Source: JAGXRK01 sp963714415
GTDB lineage: Bacteria > Bacteroidota > Ignavibacteria > Ignavibacteriales > Ignavibacteriaceae
Reading direction: 5' to 3'
NCBI GenBank assembly: GCA_963714415.1
Contig: CAVQOL010000015.1
Span: forward strand, 1-64,000
Length of the DNA: 64,000 bases
The position numbers and the translations under genes are program-made. The notes beneath the pieces are model-generated. The model made no database searches. It was not told the DNA's origin and saw only the letters and a program-made list of their open reading frames with translations. Positions 1-9,432 of this stretch are shown here, piece by piece (the first letter of the stretch is position 1; every line of letters begins with the position of its first letter).

Positions 1-2
1 TC

Positions 3-1977
3 TTAGTCGTCATTCTTCTTTTCGTTGTGTTTCTTTTTTAATTCTCTTCGCCATTGTAAAGATCGTGGCAGCCACAATAAAGTATGAATTCCTGCAAGTA
101 TAAAAGTTCCTAACAATAATCCGGTCATTCCCCAAAACGTCCAGAAAAGAACAGGATATTTATTTCGGATCATGATGTGTAGCATGAGTAAAATATCCTG
201 CAAATTGTCTATTAGCTGATGGGTGACATGTCTTACAGGTTTCGACAATATTTTCTCTGCTTAAATGTGATTTTGGATTATCAACTGAAAGAATATCATG
301 TGCATCCATGACAATTGTAACATTTTGCAGTTTTTGTATACCCTAATTGAGAAACCTTACCATGATAAGTATCAAAATATGTTTCAGAAATTTTTTCGTG
401 ACATTGTCCACACTGCTGCATGATCTCCAGTTTAAATCCTTCTGTATCAGCACGTCTGATTTCGTGAGCAGAATGACAAGTGCTGCAGTCTGGTAATTTT
501 TTATCGTAACCTGAAACTAAAGGAGAGTGAATGCTTTTGTCGAATTGTTCTTCAATTCCATGGTGACATTTTCCGCAAGTCTGTGCTATGTTCTGTATGA
601 TTTACAGTTGATTCAAAGTCCTTCTTTGGTAATATCTTATGTTTCGAATGACAGTCAGTACAAGCTGCGGTAACAGTTAATCCGCTCTTTATCAATCCTT
701 TCCCATGAATACTTTCAGCATAGTGTGAAATAACATCTTCTGTTGTTGCTGATCTAATTGCAGATTTTTCTCCTGCTCTGTGACAGGTTGCGCATAACTT
801 CGGGATATTTAATGAAAATATTGGCGAACTAGAATTTAAGTGTCCTAATATTTCATGAGTTCCATGACATTCTTTGCAACTTGGTGCGTCATTATCATTC
901 TGAGAGAATAGTACACCGTGGATACTCTTATCGTATTCTAGTCCCAACTTCAGCGTGGCAGCTTGCACAATCAACTTTTTGCTGAATGTTTTCGCAAGGG
1001 CGATGCTTAAAAGGGTTATTGATTACATGGCATTGTCCACAATTAATTTTCTGATGCGAAGAAGCTTCTAATTTTTTTACGTTCACAAATAATGAATGAC
1101 CGTCAACAGAGGATTTTAGATTTGGATTACTGTGACATTTTAGGCATTGTTCATTAGCAAATCCCTGGCTATAGTAAACTTTTCGAATTACGTGTGGTTG
1201 ATGACAATCAACACAAGCCGGTAAAACATGAGCTTCTTTTTCCCAGAGCTGGCCCTGAATAACTTTTTGATGAACGTTTTCAATTTCCACATGACAATTT
1301 GCACACGTTTTAGCAATATTTCCTCTCGCGATCGAGGAACGTGAATCAGTGTGAGGTAAAATTCTATGTGCTGTATGACAGGATGCACAATTAGCTGAAA
1401 CAATTAATCCTTTTTTTAATAATCCTTCGCCGTGAATACTCTCAGTATAATTTTCAAGTATTCTATCTTGTGGAATATTTCTATAAAGCTGAACAGGCGA
1501 ATTTTCTTTATGGCATCTTCCACACAGATATGGAATATTGGAGGGATAGGCTGTTGATTTCGGGTTTTTGACCGCAAGGATATTATGTGTGCCGTGGCAG
1601 AATTCACAAGTTGGAGCTAATTTATCACCACTTGCATTTGCTTTTCCGTGAAGACATTCTTTGTAAAGATTAACTTCTTCATTGTGACAGGGTGTACAAA
1701 GAGCTTTGCTATTTTTTTCGTTATGTGGAATTTCTTCAGGATTATAGTTCTTATGACAATCAATACAGTTGTTTGCTTTATGGATAGAAGCATTTAGAAT
1801 TTTTGGATTTACATAAAGAGAAATTGTCTTGCCATTTTTTTCACCTTCAAATGATTTATCTTCATGACAAACTAAACAATCATCATTTGATTGAGCAAAA
1901 GTTGAACAAGATAAACAAAAGGCAATAATTGCAAACAGTGAAGTAACTTTTGAAAGAGAATAATGCAAGGTTTTCAT
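3..1977 (-). CDS. 19-haem membrane-anchored cytochrome c, frame broken
   Basis: This is a multihaem c-type cytochrome for electron transfer outside the cytoplasm. Read across frames it has 19 CxxCH haem-binding motifs: eleven in the first piece from DCLVCH to DCASCH, three in the next (ECHGTH region), and five between about 590 and 215 (TCGKCH, DCSTCH, QCGQCH, KCYNCH, TCKTCH). It opens with a signal peptide ending near TFAQSNDD and closes with one membrane helix (FWTFWGMTGLLLGTFILAG) and a basic tail. SxHG motifs (YTESIHG, YAESIHG, DKSIHG) recur between haem clusters and may supply distal haem ligands (inference). Frame breaks lie near 945, 590, 305 and 178. Because the haem motifs are intact throughout, I read them as sequence errors, though real decay cannot be excluded. 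It follows the 13-haem gene by 12 bases and shares its start pattern, so the two are probably paralogues. Confidence 0.82.
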
Positions 1978-1989
1978 AACTTACTTAGT

Positions 1990-4137
1990 TTAATCTTTCA
2001 ATTCAGAATGAAACTTTTCTTTTTCTTTTTCTTTTATTCTCTTCAATTCTAACGGATGTTCTTCTGCCATTTCTTCTTCAGAAATGGTTCCTTTCAGCCA
2101 GGCAAAATTCATTGGATAAATATCCGGATTGAAAATTATAAAGTAAAAATGCCATACTACAATTGCTAAAAATGCCAGCCAGGCTTCATAGTAATGAACT
2201 GTACGTGCGATATCCCATTCTGTTTTAGTGAATGAACCTGCAACATCAATATATATCCACATTAATAAGCCGGTAGCGCTCATTACTATAGTTCCCCAAA
2301 CTAAAGCCCAATATTCAGCTTTTTCAATATAGCTAAACCTGTCAAGCAGGGGTTTTGTTTTAGTTAAACCAAGATTAAACTTTATTAAATTAATTGCGTC
2401 TGTAAAATCTTTAAAGCGCGGTAATAAATCTATAACAAGCTCTCGGCCGCGTTTTGTAAATAGTATATAGTAAATATGATAAAGAGAAACAGCTACCATT
2501 ATTATTGCAGCTATACGGTGAATCCAACTTCTGTAAATAAATGCATCAGTACTAAGATCGGTAATATGACTAACCCACCAGGAGTCAGGAAATCGCAACA
2601 TGAACCCAGTAATTACCAAAACAATGAAACTAAGTGCCATTGTAGCATGCTGAATTCTTTCATTCACTGTCATTCTTAAGTATGAATCGTGTCCGTGTTT
2701 TTCGGGGGGCATTTTCCCGATTTTTCTAAGGCGTTTGATTCTTGCTTTCCGGAAAAGATCGATAACATTATGTAAGAACATACCACCAACAACAGAAACA
2801 ATAAGCATAATATAGATATATGAAATCCAATAGAGTATTGGTTCTTCTTCTTTATCCAGAGTTATGTGGATTGGACCGGATGCAAAAGCTTCATTTGCGC
2901 CCGGATGGCAGGAGCCGCAAGTAGCAACCAGATTGTCTTTGTGAATCATCGATGTTGAATCACTCGATGGTTTTATACTATGAACTCCGTGACAACTGCC
3001 GCAATTAGCAACTGATGCAGAACCTCCTCTGAGTGCAAGTCCATGATATGAATCTTTAAATGTTGAATATCTGTTTGCAGCTAAACCGAATTTTTCAGAT
3101 AATCGTACGGATTCGTGACAAGGTGAACAAATCTGTAATGACACGTTCTGGAATGCAACCGGTGAATCAGGATCAAGGTGATTTAATATATTATGTTCAC
3201 CATGGCAATCGGTGCATACAGGAGAATCAGAAACTCCTCTTAATAATACTTTACCATGAATACTTTCGCCATATTCTTTTTCAATTTTCTGATGGCAAGA
3301 TCCGCAAGTTGTAGGACTATTCATCTTGTAAACAGAGGAACGTGAATCAGTTCCATTGATAACATCGTGTGATTTATGACAATCAACACAAGCAGCCGCA
3401 TTACTATTACCGCCGTGTAAAGATTTTCCGTGCACGCTTTTATCATAAGCCTGAATAAATCCTGCCGACGGTGTAGTTCGCTGCCTTATTTCCGGATCAT
3501 CCAGGTGGCAGGAAAGACATAATTTTTCCTGTGCAGTTTTTAACTCAACCTTACTTTTTTCGGATGATTTTGTTATAATAGTTTTGTGGCAGAATATACA
3601 ATCCGGTGCTGATTTTTCACCTTTACTAAAAGCATCATAGTGGTTTGATAATTGATAATTTTCTGAAGCATCTTTATGACACTGTCCGCAGGATACAGGA
3701 ATGTTCGCCTGGCTCCATTTACTTTTTTGAACTTTAACAACTTCGTGAATTCCGTGGCAGTTTTGGCAATTTACATCGGCACTTGTTCCTTTTCCACCGG
3801 ATTTAATTATTTGAGGGTGGAATTGATGCTTGGTTAAAGCAGACTGATGACAACTTAGGCAACTCACTTGCGTCATTGGGTCCTTATGAGGAATATCATC
3901 TGCACTGAATCCGCTATGGCAGGAAATACAATTTAATTTTGAGTGAACAGATTTATTTACAACATTTTCATTAACATAAAGGAAAATTTCTTTTCCCTTT
4001 TTTTCCATAGTAAGGTCATTATCACTATGGCACGCTAAACAATCATCATTCGATTGAGCATTTGTAAGTGAGGGTAACAATATAAATCCGATTAGAAGGA
4101 AGGACTTAATCAGATTTTTCAGATGTTTAGGAAGCAT
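1990..4137 (-). CDS. 13-haem cytochrome c fused to membrane cytochrome b domain
   Basis: This 715-residue fusion protein probably passes electrons between the quinone pool and periplasmic haems. After a signal peptide (ends SLTNAQSNDD), residues about 30-440 hold 13 CxxCH motifs and repeated SxHG motifs (DKSVHG, GESIHG, KDSYHG). The C-terminal 270 residues hold five membrane helices with histidines suited to b-haem ligation (ERIQHATMALSF, RSWIHRIAAI, SLYHIYYI, ARTVHYYEAW, VVWHFYFI), resembling the cytochrome b561 / formate dehydrogenase gamma families. The tail is highly charged. It is the middle gene of a three-gene cytochrome operon. The haem count and helices are seen directly; the direction of electron flow and the physiological partner are unknown. 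It could serve quinol oxidation or reduction of an external acceptor. Confidence 0.9.
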   Translation of the reverse strand: MLPKHLKNLIKSFLLIGFILLPSLTNAQSNDDCLACHSDNDLTMEKKGKEIFLYVNENVVNKSVHSKLNCISCHSGFSADDIPHKDPMTQVSCLSCHQSALTKHQFHPQIIKSGGKGTSADVNCQNCHGIHEVVKVQKSKWSQANIPVSCGQCHKDASENYQLSNHYDAFSKGEKSAPDCIFCHKTIITKSSEKSKVELKTAQEKLCLSCHLDDPEIRQRTTPSAGFIQAYDKSVHGKSLHGGNSNAAACVDCHKSHDVINGTDSRSSVYKMNSPTTCGSCHQKIEKEYGESIHGKVLLRGVSDSPVCTDCHGEHNILNHLDPDSPVAFQNVSLQICSPCHESVRLSEKFGLAANRYSTFKDSYHGLALRGGSASVANCGSCHGVHSIKPSSDSTSMIHKDNLVATCGSCHPGANEAFASGPIHITLDKEEEPILYWISYIYIMLIVSVVGGMFLHNVIDLFRKARIKRLRKIGKMPPEKHGHDSYLRMTVNERIQHATMALSFIVLVITGFMLRFPDSWWVSHITDLSTDAFIYRSWIHRIAAIIMVAVSLYHIYYILFTKRGRELVIDLLPRFKDFTDAINLIKFNLGLTKTKPLLDRFSYIEKAEYWALVWGTIVMSATGLLMWIYIDVAGSFTKTEWDIARTVHYYEAWLAFLAIVVWHFYFIIFNPDIYPMNFAWLKGTISEEEMAEEHPLELKRIKEKEKEKFHSELKD

Positions 4138-4198
4138 TGTATTTCCTACATTAAATGACTGTTAGTGTGCCATAATAAATTATTAAATAAAACGATTA

Positions 4199-4546
4199 CT
4201 ATTCTGCTGCTTTAAGAGTTAATAGCCAATCAACAAGAGTTTTTAATTCTTCATCAGTTCCATTGAATTTTGTTTTATGAGCTTTATCATCAATTTTTTC
4301 TTCTTTTAATAAATATTTTGTTATAAAGTCGGCTTTACTATCATCACCAACTGTCGATAAATCATTTGCACCTGATTTTTTTGAAGATTCAATTCCTGCT
4401 GATTCTACAGAGTGGCAAGTAGTACATTTTTTATCTAAAAAGATTTGCTTTCCATCAGGGCCATCATCTGCTGCGAACGTGAAAGCAAAGCCGTATAATG
4501 CTACGATTGCTACTACAAGCCCGAGATAAATAAGAACGTTTTTCAT
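4199..4546 (-). CDS. Monohaem cytochrome c
   Basis: This is a small secreted or membrane-tethered class I cytochrome c of 115 residues. An N-terminal hydrophobic segment (VLIYLGLVVAIVALYGFAFTF) is followed by one haem site, KCTTCHSVES, and a C-terminal helix-rich part (ELKTLVDWLLTLKA) typical of this fold. A possible methionine axial ligand is not obvious, so the sixth ligand is uncertain. I chose the start at MKNVLIYL because it begins the signal or anchor segment and has AGAAAGGGAA just upstream; a longer in-frame version would add 27 residues with no signal character. It is the first gene of the cytochrome operon, 61 bases ahead of the 13-haem gene, and may be the soluble electron shuttle for that complex (inference). 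Confidence 0.85.
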   Translation of the reverse strand: MKNVLIYLGLVVAIVALYGFAFTFAADDGPDGKQIFLDKKCTTCHSVESAGIESSKKSGANDLSTVGDDSKADFITKYLLKEEKIDDKAHKTKFNGTDEELKTLVDWLLTLKAAE

Positions 4547-5018
4547 TAAATTCCCTTTCTTTTTTTTGTTAGGAAGATTTGATTGACTTACAAATTCGCC
4601 TAACTTTACACAATTAGAATACCACAATAAAAATATCTTATATTTCTTAAAAATAGCTATTTTTTTATAAGTATTGTCTATTATTTCTCACGTTTGGGAA
4701 GCTGATTCTAGACGATTTCGCAACAGTTAGAAACAATTTATTGATGAAGAAAAACAGTTAATAACAAGCCTTTCAATTATTCAAAACTTTAATCTCAAGG
4801 AATTATGGATACTTTCTCTATTCGTTATTCCTTGGGTGTATTCTATTCTTTAAATATGATTAGTAAACACTTCAATAAAATCTTTTGAAATAGTTTTATT
4901 AAATTTACTTTTTATCTAATTCAATGGAAAGGCTGCCCACATTTTAATTTTGATTGGATTCACAATCCAACGTATGAGAAAAAATTTTAAAATGAATGAA
5001 TTTGATTTGGTAAAAAAA
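4547..5018. other. Intergenic region with two inverted repeats
   Basis: This 472-base AT-rich spacer lies upstream of the cytochrome operon and downstream of the receiver-domain gene. No credible gene was seen. It contains a 7-bp perfect inverted repeat at 4954-4970 (TTGGATT, 3-base spacer, AATCCAA) and an 8-bp one at 4796-4834 (CAAGGAAT / ATTCCTTG with a 23-base loop). Either could be an operator or part of a terminator. No GG-N10-GC sigma-54 promoter was found in the part I checked. Confidence 0.35.
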
Positions 5019-5378
5019 TTATATTGTACTAAAGAGGTGAGGTATTCTTAAGGAAATTTCGTTAAGATCGAATGGCTTGTAGAAAATTTCCTTAACATTT
5101 TTTTTGATATTATTTTCTAATACGGAAAGTTTGTTGCTATAAACATATGTAAGAATTATAGGAGTTTCAGAACTTATATTTTTCAAATCATTAACTAAAT
5201 TCTGAATAGTTTGATCTGGCTCAGAATCAATTATTACAAGATCGGCAGACGAGTTTCTTACCATAGCAGTAACTGCATCTAGATTTGTTGTTGCTACAAC
5301 TTTATAATGACTTTGCAGAAACATTAAAAAACTATAGCAAAGGCCGAAATCGGGGCTATAAATTACAACACTTTTCAT
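5019..5378 (-). CDS. Stand-alone receiver-domain (CheY-like) protein
   Basis: This 119-residue protein is a single response-regulator receiver domain with no output domain. The phosphoacceptor is likely Asp51 in LVIIDSEPD, and the conserved lysine is in FYKPFD near the C-terminus. The N-terminal acidic pocket is reduced: the usual pair of acidic residues appears as IYSPD with one aspartate. Such proteins pass phosphate by relay or bind a partner protein. It lies 263 bases downstream of the NtrC-type regulator on the same strand and may share its kinase (inference). Its own target is unknown. Confidence 0.75.
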   Translation of the reverse strand: MKSVVIYSPDFGLCYSFLMFLQSHYKVVATTNLDAVTAMVRNSSADLVIIDSEPDQTIQNLVNDLKNISSETPIILTYVYSNKLSVLENNIKKNVKEIFYKPFDLNEISLRIPHLFSTI

Positions 5379-5641
5379 TTTTCCCTGCTGTAGTCATTTA
5401 TTTTAATGACTGGTAAACTCCTTATATGTTTTTTTGAATAAAAAAATTATACTTATACGGAAATAAGCTTGTGTTACTTTTACGAAATTTGTGCCATTAA
5501 ATAATTAGTTGAATATTGCTAAGAATCAAACGTTTTTAGTAGAATATTGTAAAATCGAATAAAATTAAAGGTAAGTATTCTCTTAAATGAAAACCGGATT
5601 CTCTTTTTCAGCAAGAAGAATCTGTTATAATTAAGTAATTA

Positions 5642-6998
5642 TTAGATTTTAATATCCAGTTCTTTAAGTTTCCTGTAAAGAGTTGATAATCCTACCTGTA
5701 AAGCTTCGGCAGTTTTTTCTTTATTTGTTTCGTTATTTTCAAGAGCACGGAGAATAAAATCTCTTTCAAATTTACGGACTGATTCATCTAGCGAACCTGT
5801 AGCCGGCAAATCTCCTTTACTAACATCAAGTTTGAAGGATGGGGGCAAATCATAGATAGTTATAAAATCTGTTTTACAAAAAATCGCGGCACGCTCAATA
5901 ATATTTTCAAGTTCTCTTATCTCCCCCCTCCACTTGTGAGAAATAATAGCACGCATAGCTTCACCGTCAATTCCCTTAATATTTTTATTTAGTTCTTTTC
6001 TGAATTTATTAAGAAAATGATCAGCAAGGAGAGGAATATCTTCTTCTCTTTCTTTTAATGATGGAAGATGAATTTCAATTACATTAAGCCTGTAATAAAG
6101 GTCTTCTCTGAACTTTCCGGATTTCACTTCTTCTGTAAGTTCTCTATTGGTGGATGCAAGAAATCTTATATTCACAGGAATGGCTGAAGTGGTTCCAACC
6201 GGAGTGTATTCTTTTTCCTGGATTGATCTAAGTAGTTTTACCTGAAGCTGTGGAGGCATTTCACTTATCTCGTCTAAAAATAATGTACCGCCTTGAGCAG
6301 CCCTCATGTAACCATCTTTATCGCTTAATTGCACCGGTGAATGCTCCTTTCTTGTGACCGAACAATTCGCTTTCGATAAGATTTTCCGAAATAGCGCCGC
6401 AGTTAACTGCAATAAAAGGTTTACCTTTTCTTTTACTTTTATAGTGAAGTGCCCTGGCAACAAGTTCCTTACCGGTTCCGCTGTTGCCGGTTATTAAAAC
6501 AGTGCTGTCGGTTTCTGCAACAGCATCAATCATTTCATATATTTTTTTTATTGATTGGCTTTTGCCTACAATATTTTCATAATCATATTTTCTGTTTATT
6601 TCATCTCTAAGAATTTTATTTTCGGTTAGCAGGTCTTTTATTTCTAAGAGTCGTTTTACTTTTATTAGAAGCTCATCAAACTCAACCGGTTTAAGAATAT
6701 AATCACTTGCACCATTTCTTAATGCTGCTATTGCAGTATCTAAAGAACCAAATGCGGTTATCACTATTACTGCAGTTTGTAAGTCTATTCTTCTAACTTT
6801 TTCAAGAAGTTCTGTTCCTTTCATCATCGGCATTTCAATATCTGTTATTACAATGTCAAACGGATTTTCAACCAGCTTTTCATAAGCTATTTTCCCGTTT
6901 TCAGCTTCATCAACTTCGTAGCCTTCTTTTTTTAGAATGTACGAGAGATTTTCTCTTATCAACTGTTCATCATCTACTACTAAAATTCTGTTTGTCAT
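5642..6998 (-). CDS. NtrC-family sigma-54 response regulator, frame broken
   Basis: This regulator activates sigma-54 promoters when phosphorylated. Domain order is receiver (about 1-120, phosphoacceptor Asp53 in VITDIEMP, lysine in YILKPVEF), AAA+ ATPase with Walker A GNSGTGKE and the sigma-54 contact loop GAFTGA, Walker B GGTLFLDEI, then a Fis-type helix-turn-helix (KEKTAEALQVGLSTLYRKLK). The usual WPGNVRELEN motif reads WRGEIRELEN here. The frame breaks just after GAFTGA near 6333; the two halves join cleanly into a normal-length protein of about 450 residues, so I treat it as one gene with a sequence error. It follows its histidine kinase by 17 bases. Targets are not visible in the window. 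Confidence 0.88.
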
Positions 6999-7015
6999 TT
7001 TTATCCTGATTAATT

Positions 7016-8455
7016 TTATAATGATGGATGAATGGGCAATTTTATAATAAAAGTTGTTCCAATATTCAATATACTTTTTAGTTGTATATCACCCTGAAAA
7101 CTTTTCACTATGCCGTAACTTACCCATAAACCAAGTCCCGTACCTTTTCCTTCTTTTTTGGTTGTAAAAAAAGGTTCAAATATTTTCTGAAGATTTTGTT
7201 CGTTAATTCCTTTTCCAGTATCAGCAAAAGTAACAGTAACATAATCTTCATCCGATTCAGATGTAACGGTTATTTTTTCATCTTTAGTTATATTTTCTTT
7301 TTCACTTATTGCATCAACAGCATTAAGCAGAATGTTCACAAAAACTTGCTGTATCTGATCGGATATTAAAGGCAGCATTGGAATTTTTTCGCTTAATTGT
7401 GTATCGAAGGCAATATGCTTTGCTTTTGTACCTACTTTTGTAATTTCAACAGCCTCTTTAACGCCTTCATTTATGTCTGTTAAGAGAAGTTCATAATTTG
7501 ATGGTCTTGAGAAATCAACAAGATCACGAATGATTTTAGATATTCTGGTTATCTGACTTTTTACAAGACTTAATTTTTCATTTACAAAAGGGTCATCGGA
7601 AGAACGCTGTGCAACCTGAACCAATGCTGATATTGAAGCAAGAGGATTGCCGACCTCGTGAGCAATCCCTGCGGCAAGTGTTCCTATGCTTTCCATTTTT
7701 TGTGTGTGAATTAATTGTCTTTCCATGGTTCTCTTTTCACTTAAGTCACGATGAATACCAAAATAGCCCGATACTTTTTCGTCTTTATCAAGAATGGGAG
7801 ATACTAATAACTGTGTATGAAATGCATCTCCATCTTTTCGTTTGTTTTCAACTTCACCAACCCAAACCTTCCCGGAAGATATGGTATTCCACATTCTATC
7901 CCAGAATTTAGGTGTACTTTTCCCACTTCCAAAAACACGAGGATTTTTGCCAATTAATTCTTCTTTTGAATATCCACTTGTGTTTATAAATGCTTTGTTA
8001 ACGTAAATCATCTTACCATTAAGATCCGTGATCTGTATGGGATTTACACTGTTTTCTGCCACATTGGAAAAACGAAGCAGTTCCATTTCTTTTTGTTTTT
8101 CAACTGAAATATCTCTTGCAAAAATAAAAATCAGTTTTGATCCAGTTGTAACTGAGTTTTGAGAAAATGGAACGAAGGATAATCTAACATCAATCAAATT
8201 TCTGCTCATAAAAAATCTTGTTTCAAATTCTTGCAGAGTATCGTTGACGATGGTTTTATTAAATCTTTTTTCAGCTTCACTTCTATCGCATAGTTCAATG
8301 TAATCAAAAAAAGATTCCGGTTTTCCCCCATTAATTTTTATTTTATCCAAAGCGGCGCTGTTCATCTTATCGATGGTACCGTTTTCTTTTACAAGAAAAC
8401 ACATCTCGGAAAAACCGTCAAATATTTTAAAGTCAAATGTATAATTACTGCTCAT
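7016..8455 (-). CDS. PAS-domain sensor histidine kinase (NtrB-like)
   Basis: This 479-residue kinase is probably cytoplasmic, since no membrane helix is seen. It has two PAS domains (about 10-115 and 125-240; the second carries TDLNGKMIYVNKAF and GYFGIHRDLSEKR). The HisKA dimerisation helix follows with phosphorylatable His266 in GIAHEVGNP, then the HATPase domain with an N box (ILLNAVDAI), G1 box DTGKGI and G2 box GKGTGLGLW. This layout matches kinases that pair with NtrC-type regulators, and the partner gene starts 17 bases downstream. The PAS ligand is unknown. Upstream, 217 bases separate it from the divergent nitrilase gene. Confidence 0.9.
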   Translation of the reverse strand: MSSNYTFDFKIFDGFSEMCFLVKENGTIDKMNSAALDKIKINGGKPESFFDYIELCDRSEAEKRFNKTIVNDTLQEFETRFFMSRNLIDVRLSFVPFSQNSVTTGSKLIFIFARDISVEKQKEMELLRFSNVAENSVNPIQITDLNGKMIYVNKAFINTSGYSKEELIGKNPRVFGSGKSTPKFWDRMWNTISSGKVWVGEVENKRKDGDAFHTQLLVSPILDKDEKVSGYFGIHRDLSEKRTMERQLIHTQKMESIGTLAAGIAHEVGNPLASISALVQVAQRSSDDPFVNEKLSLVKSQITRISKIIRDLVDFSRPSNYELLLTDINEGVKEAVEITKVGTKAKHIAFDTQLSEKIPMLPLISDQIQQVFVNILLNAVDAISEKENITKDEKITVTSESDEDYVTVTFADTGKGINEQNLQKIFEPFFTTKKEGKGTGLGLWVSYGIVKSFQGDIQLKSILNIGTTFIIKLPIHPSL

Positions 8456-8672
8456 TCTCTAATCTTTTTTGAGGGAGTAATGATTAAATTTCGATGCGCA
8501 AAAATAACGATTGCTTCAATACGGAAAAACCGTAAAATTGAGACATATACTGTTCCCGATGATATTTTATTGTAGTTGAAAATCGAGGTTGAGTTAATAT
8601 TTCCGCCGGTAAATCTGGATTTGAACTAACTAAAATGTTTTGCTTAACTTTCAAATAAAAAATTGGTTTATT

Positions 8673-9432
8673 ATGAAACTTGCCTTAGTTCAGTATTCTC
8701 CGGTTTGGGAGGATAAAAAATCAAACAGAGAAAAGATAAAAAATCTAATTGAGCAAATAGAAGAAGTTGATCTTGTTATTCTTCCGGAATTAAGCTTAAC
8801 CGGATTTACAATGAATACTGAAAAACTTTCTGAAGAATTATCCGGTGAAACTTGTCAGTTCTATTCTGAACTAGCATTACATTACAAGTCCGATCTTATC
8901 GGTGGAGTTAATTGAAAAAGATTCTGATAAATTTTTTAATACACTTCTGCATATCGATTCAAATGGAACATTAATTTCAAAATACAGGAAGATACATCCG
9001 TTTTCATATTCAGATGAGGATAAATTTTACGATAAAGGAAATGATACCGTCATTTCAAAAATAAATGGTTGGAAGACTGGATTCTCAATTTGTTATGATT
9101 TAAGATTTCCGGAATTGTACAGATTTTATGGAAAGGAGAGGGTTGATTTGATAATTAATATTGCTAACTGGCCCGATACAAGAATTGAACACTGGAGAAC
9201 TTTACTTAAAGCGCGGGCAATAGAGAATCAGTGCTATGTTGCTGCTGTGAACAGAGTTGGTGATGATCCTAAGCTTCATTACAATGGTTTTAGCATTGTA
9301 ATTGATCCGATGGGTAAAGAAATAATTACAAATGAAAATGAAGAGAAAATATTAATTGCTGAAATTGATAAGAATAAAGTGGAAGAGATTAGAAATAAAT
9401 TTTCTTTTCTAAATGATATTAGGTTGATTTAA
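8673..9432 (+). CDS. Nitrilase-superfamily amidase (omega-amidase-like), frame broken
   Basis: This is a carbon-nitrogen hydrolase of about 252 residues. The catalytic triad is visible: Glu39 in ILPELSLTGF, Lys in SKYRKIHPFSY, and Cys in FSICYDLRFPE. The short length and the YDLRFPELYR motif suggest the YafV / omega-amidase branch, which hydrolyses alpha-keto acid amides such as ketoglutaramate (family knowledge). I start it at MKLALVQYSP, the conserved family start; an upstream TTG would add 11 unlikely residues. A frame break falls at about 8910, between GGV and IEKDSDKFF; the halves join to a normal-length enzyme. It ends in a 4-base overlap with the convergent gene. Confidence 0.85.

Noticed and set aside
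2476..3314. Plus-strand ORFs inside the 13-haem cytochrome gene
   Set aside because: They lack any family motif and lie opposite an intact 715-residue gene.
5481..5496. TGGCAC on the minus strand as a sigma-54 -24 element upstream of the receiver-domain gene
   Set aside because: The -12 position reads TCGT instead of TTGC, so the required GC is missing at the correct spacing.
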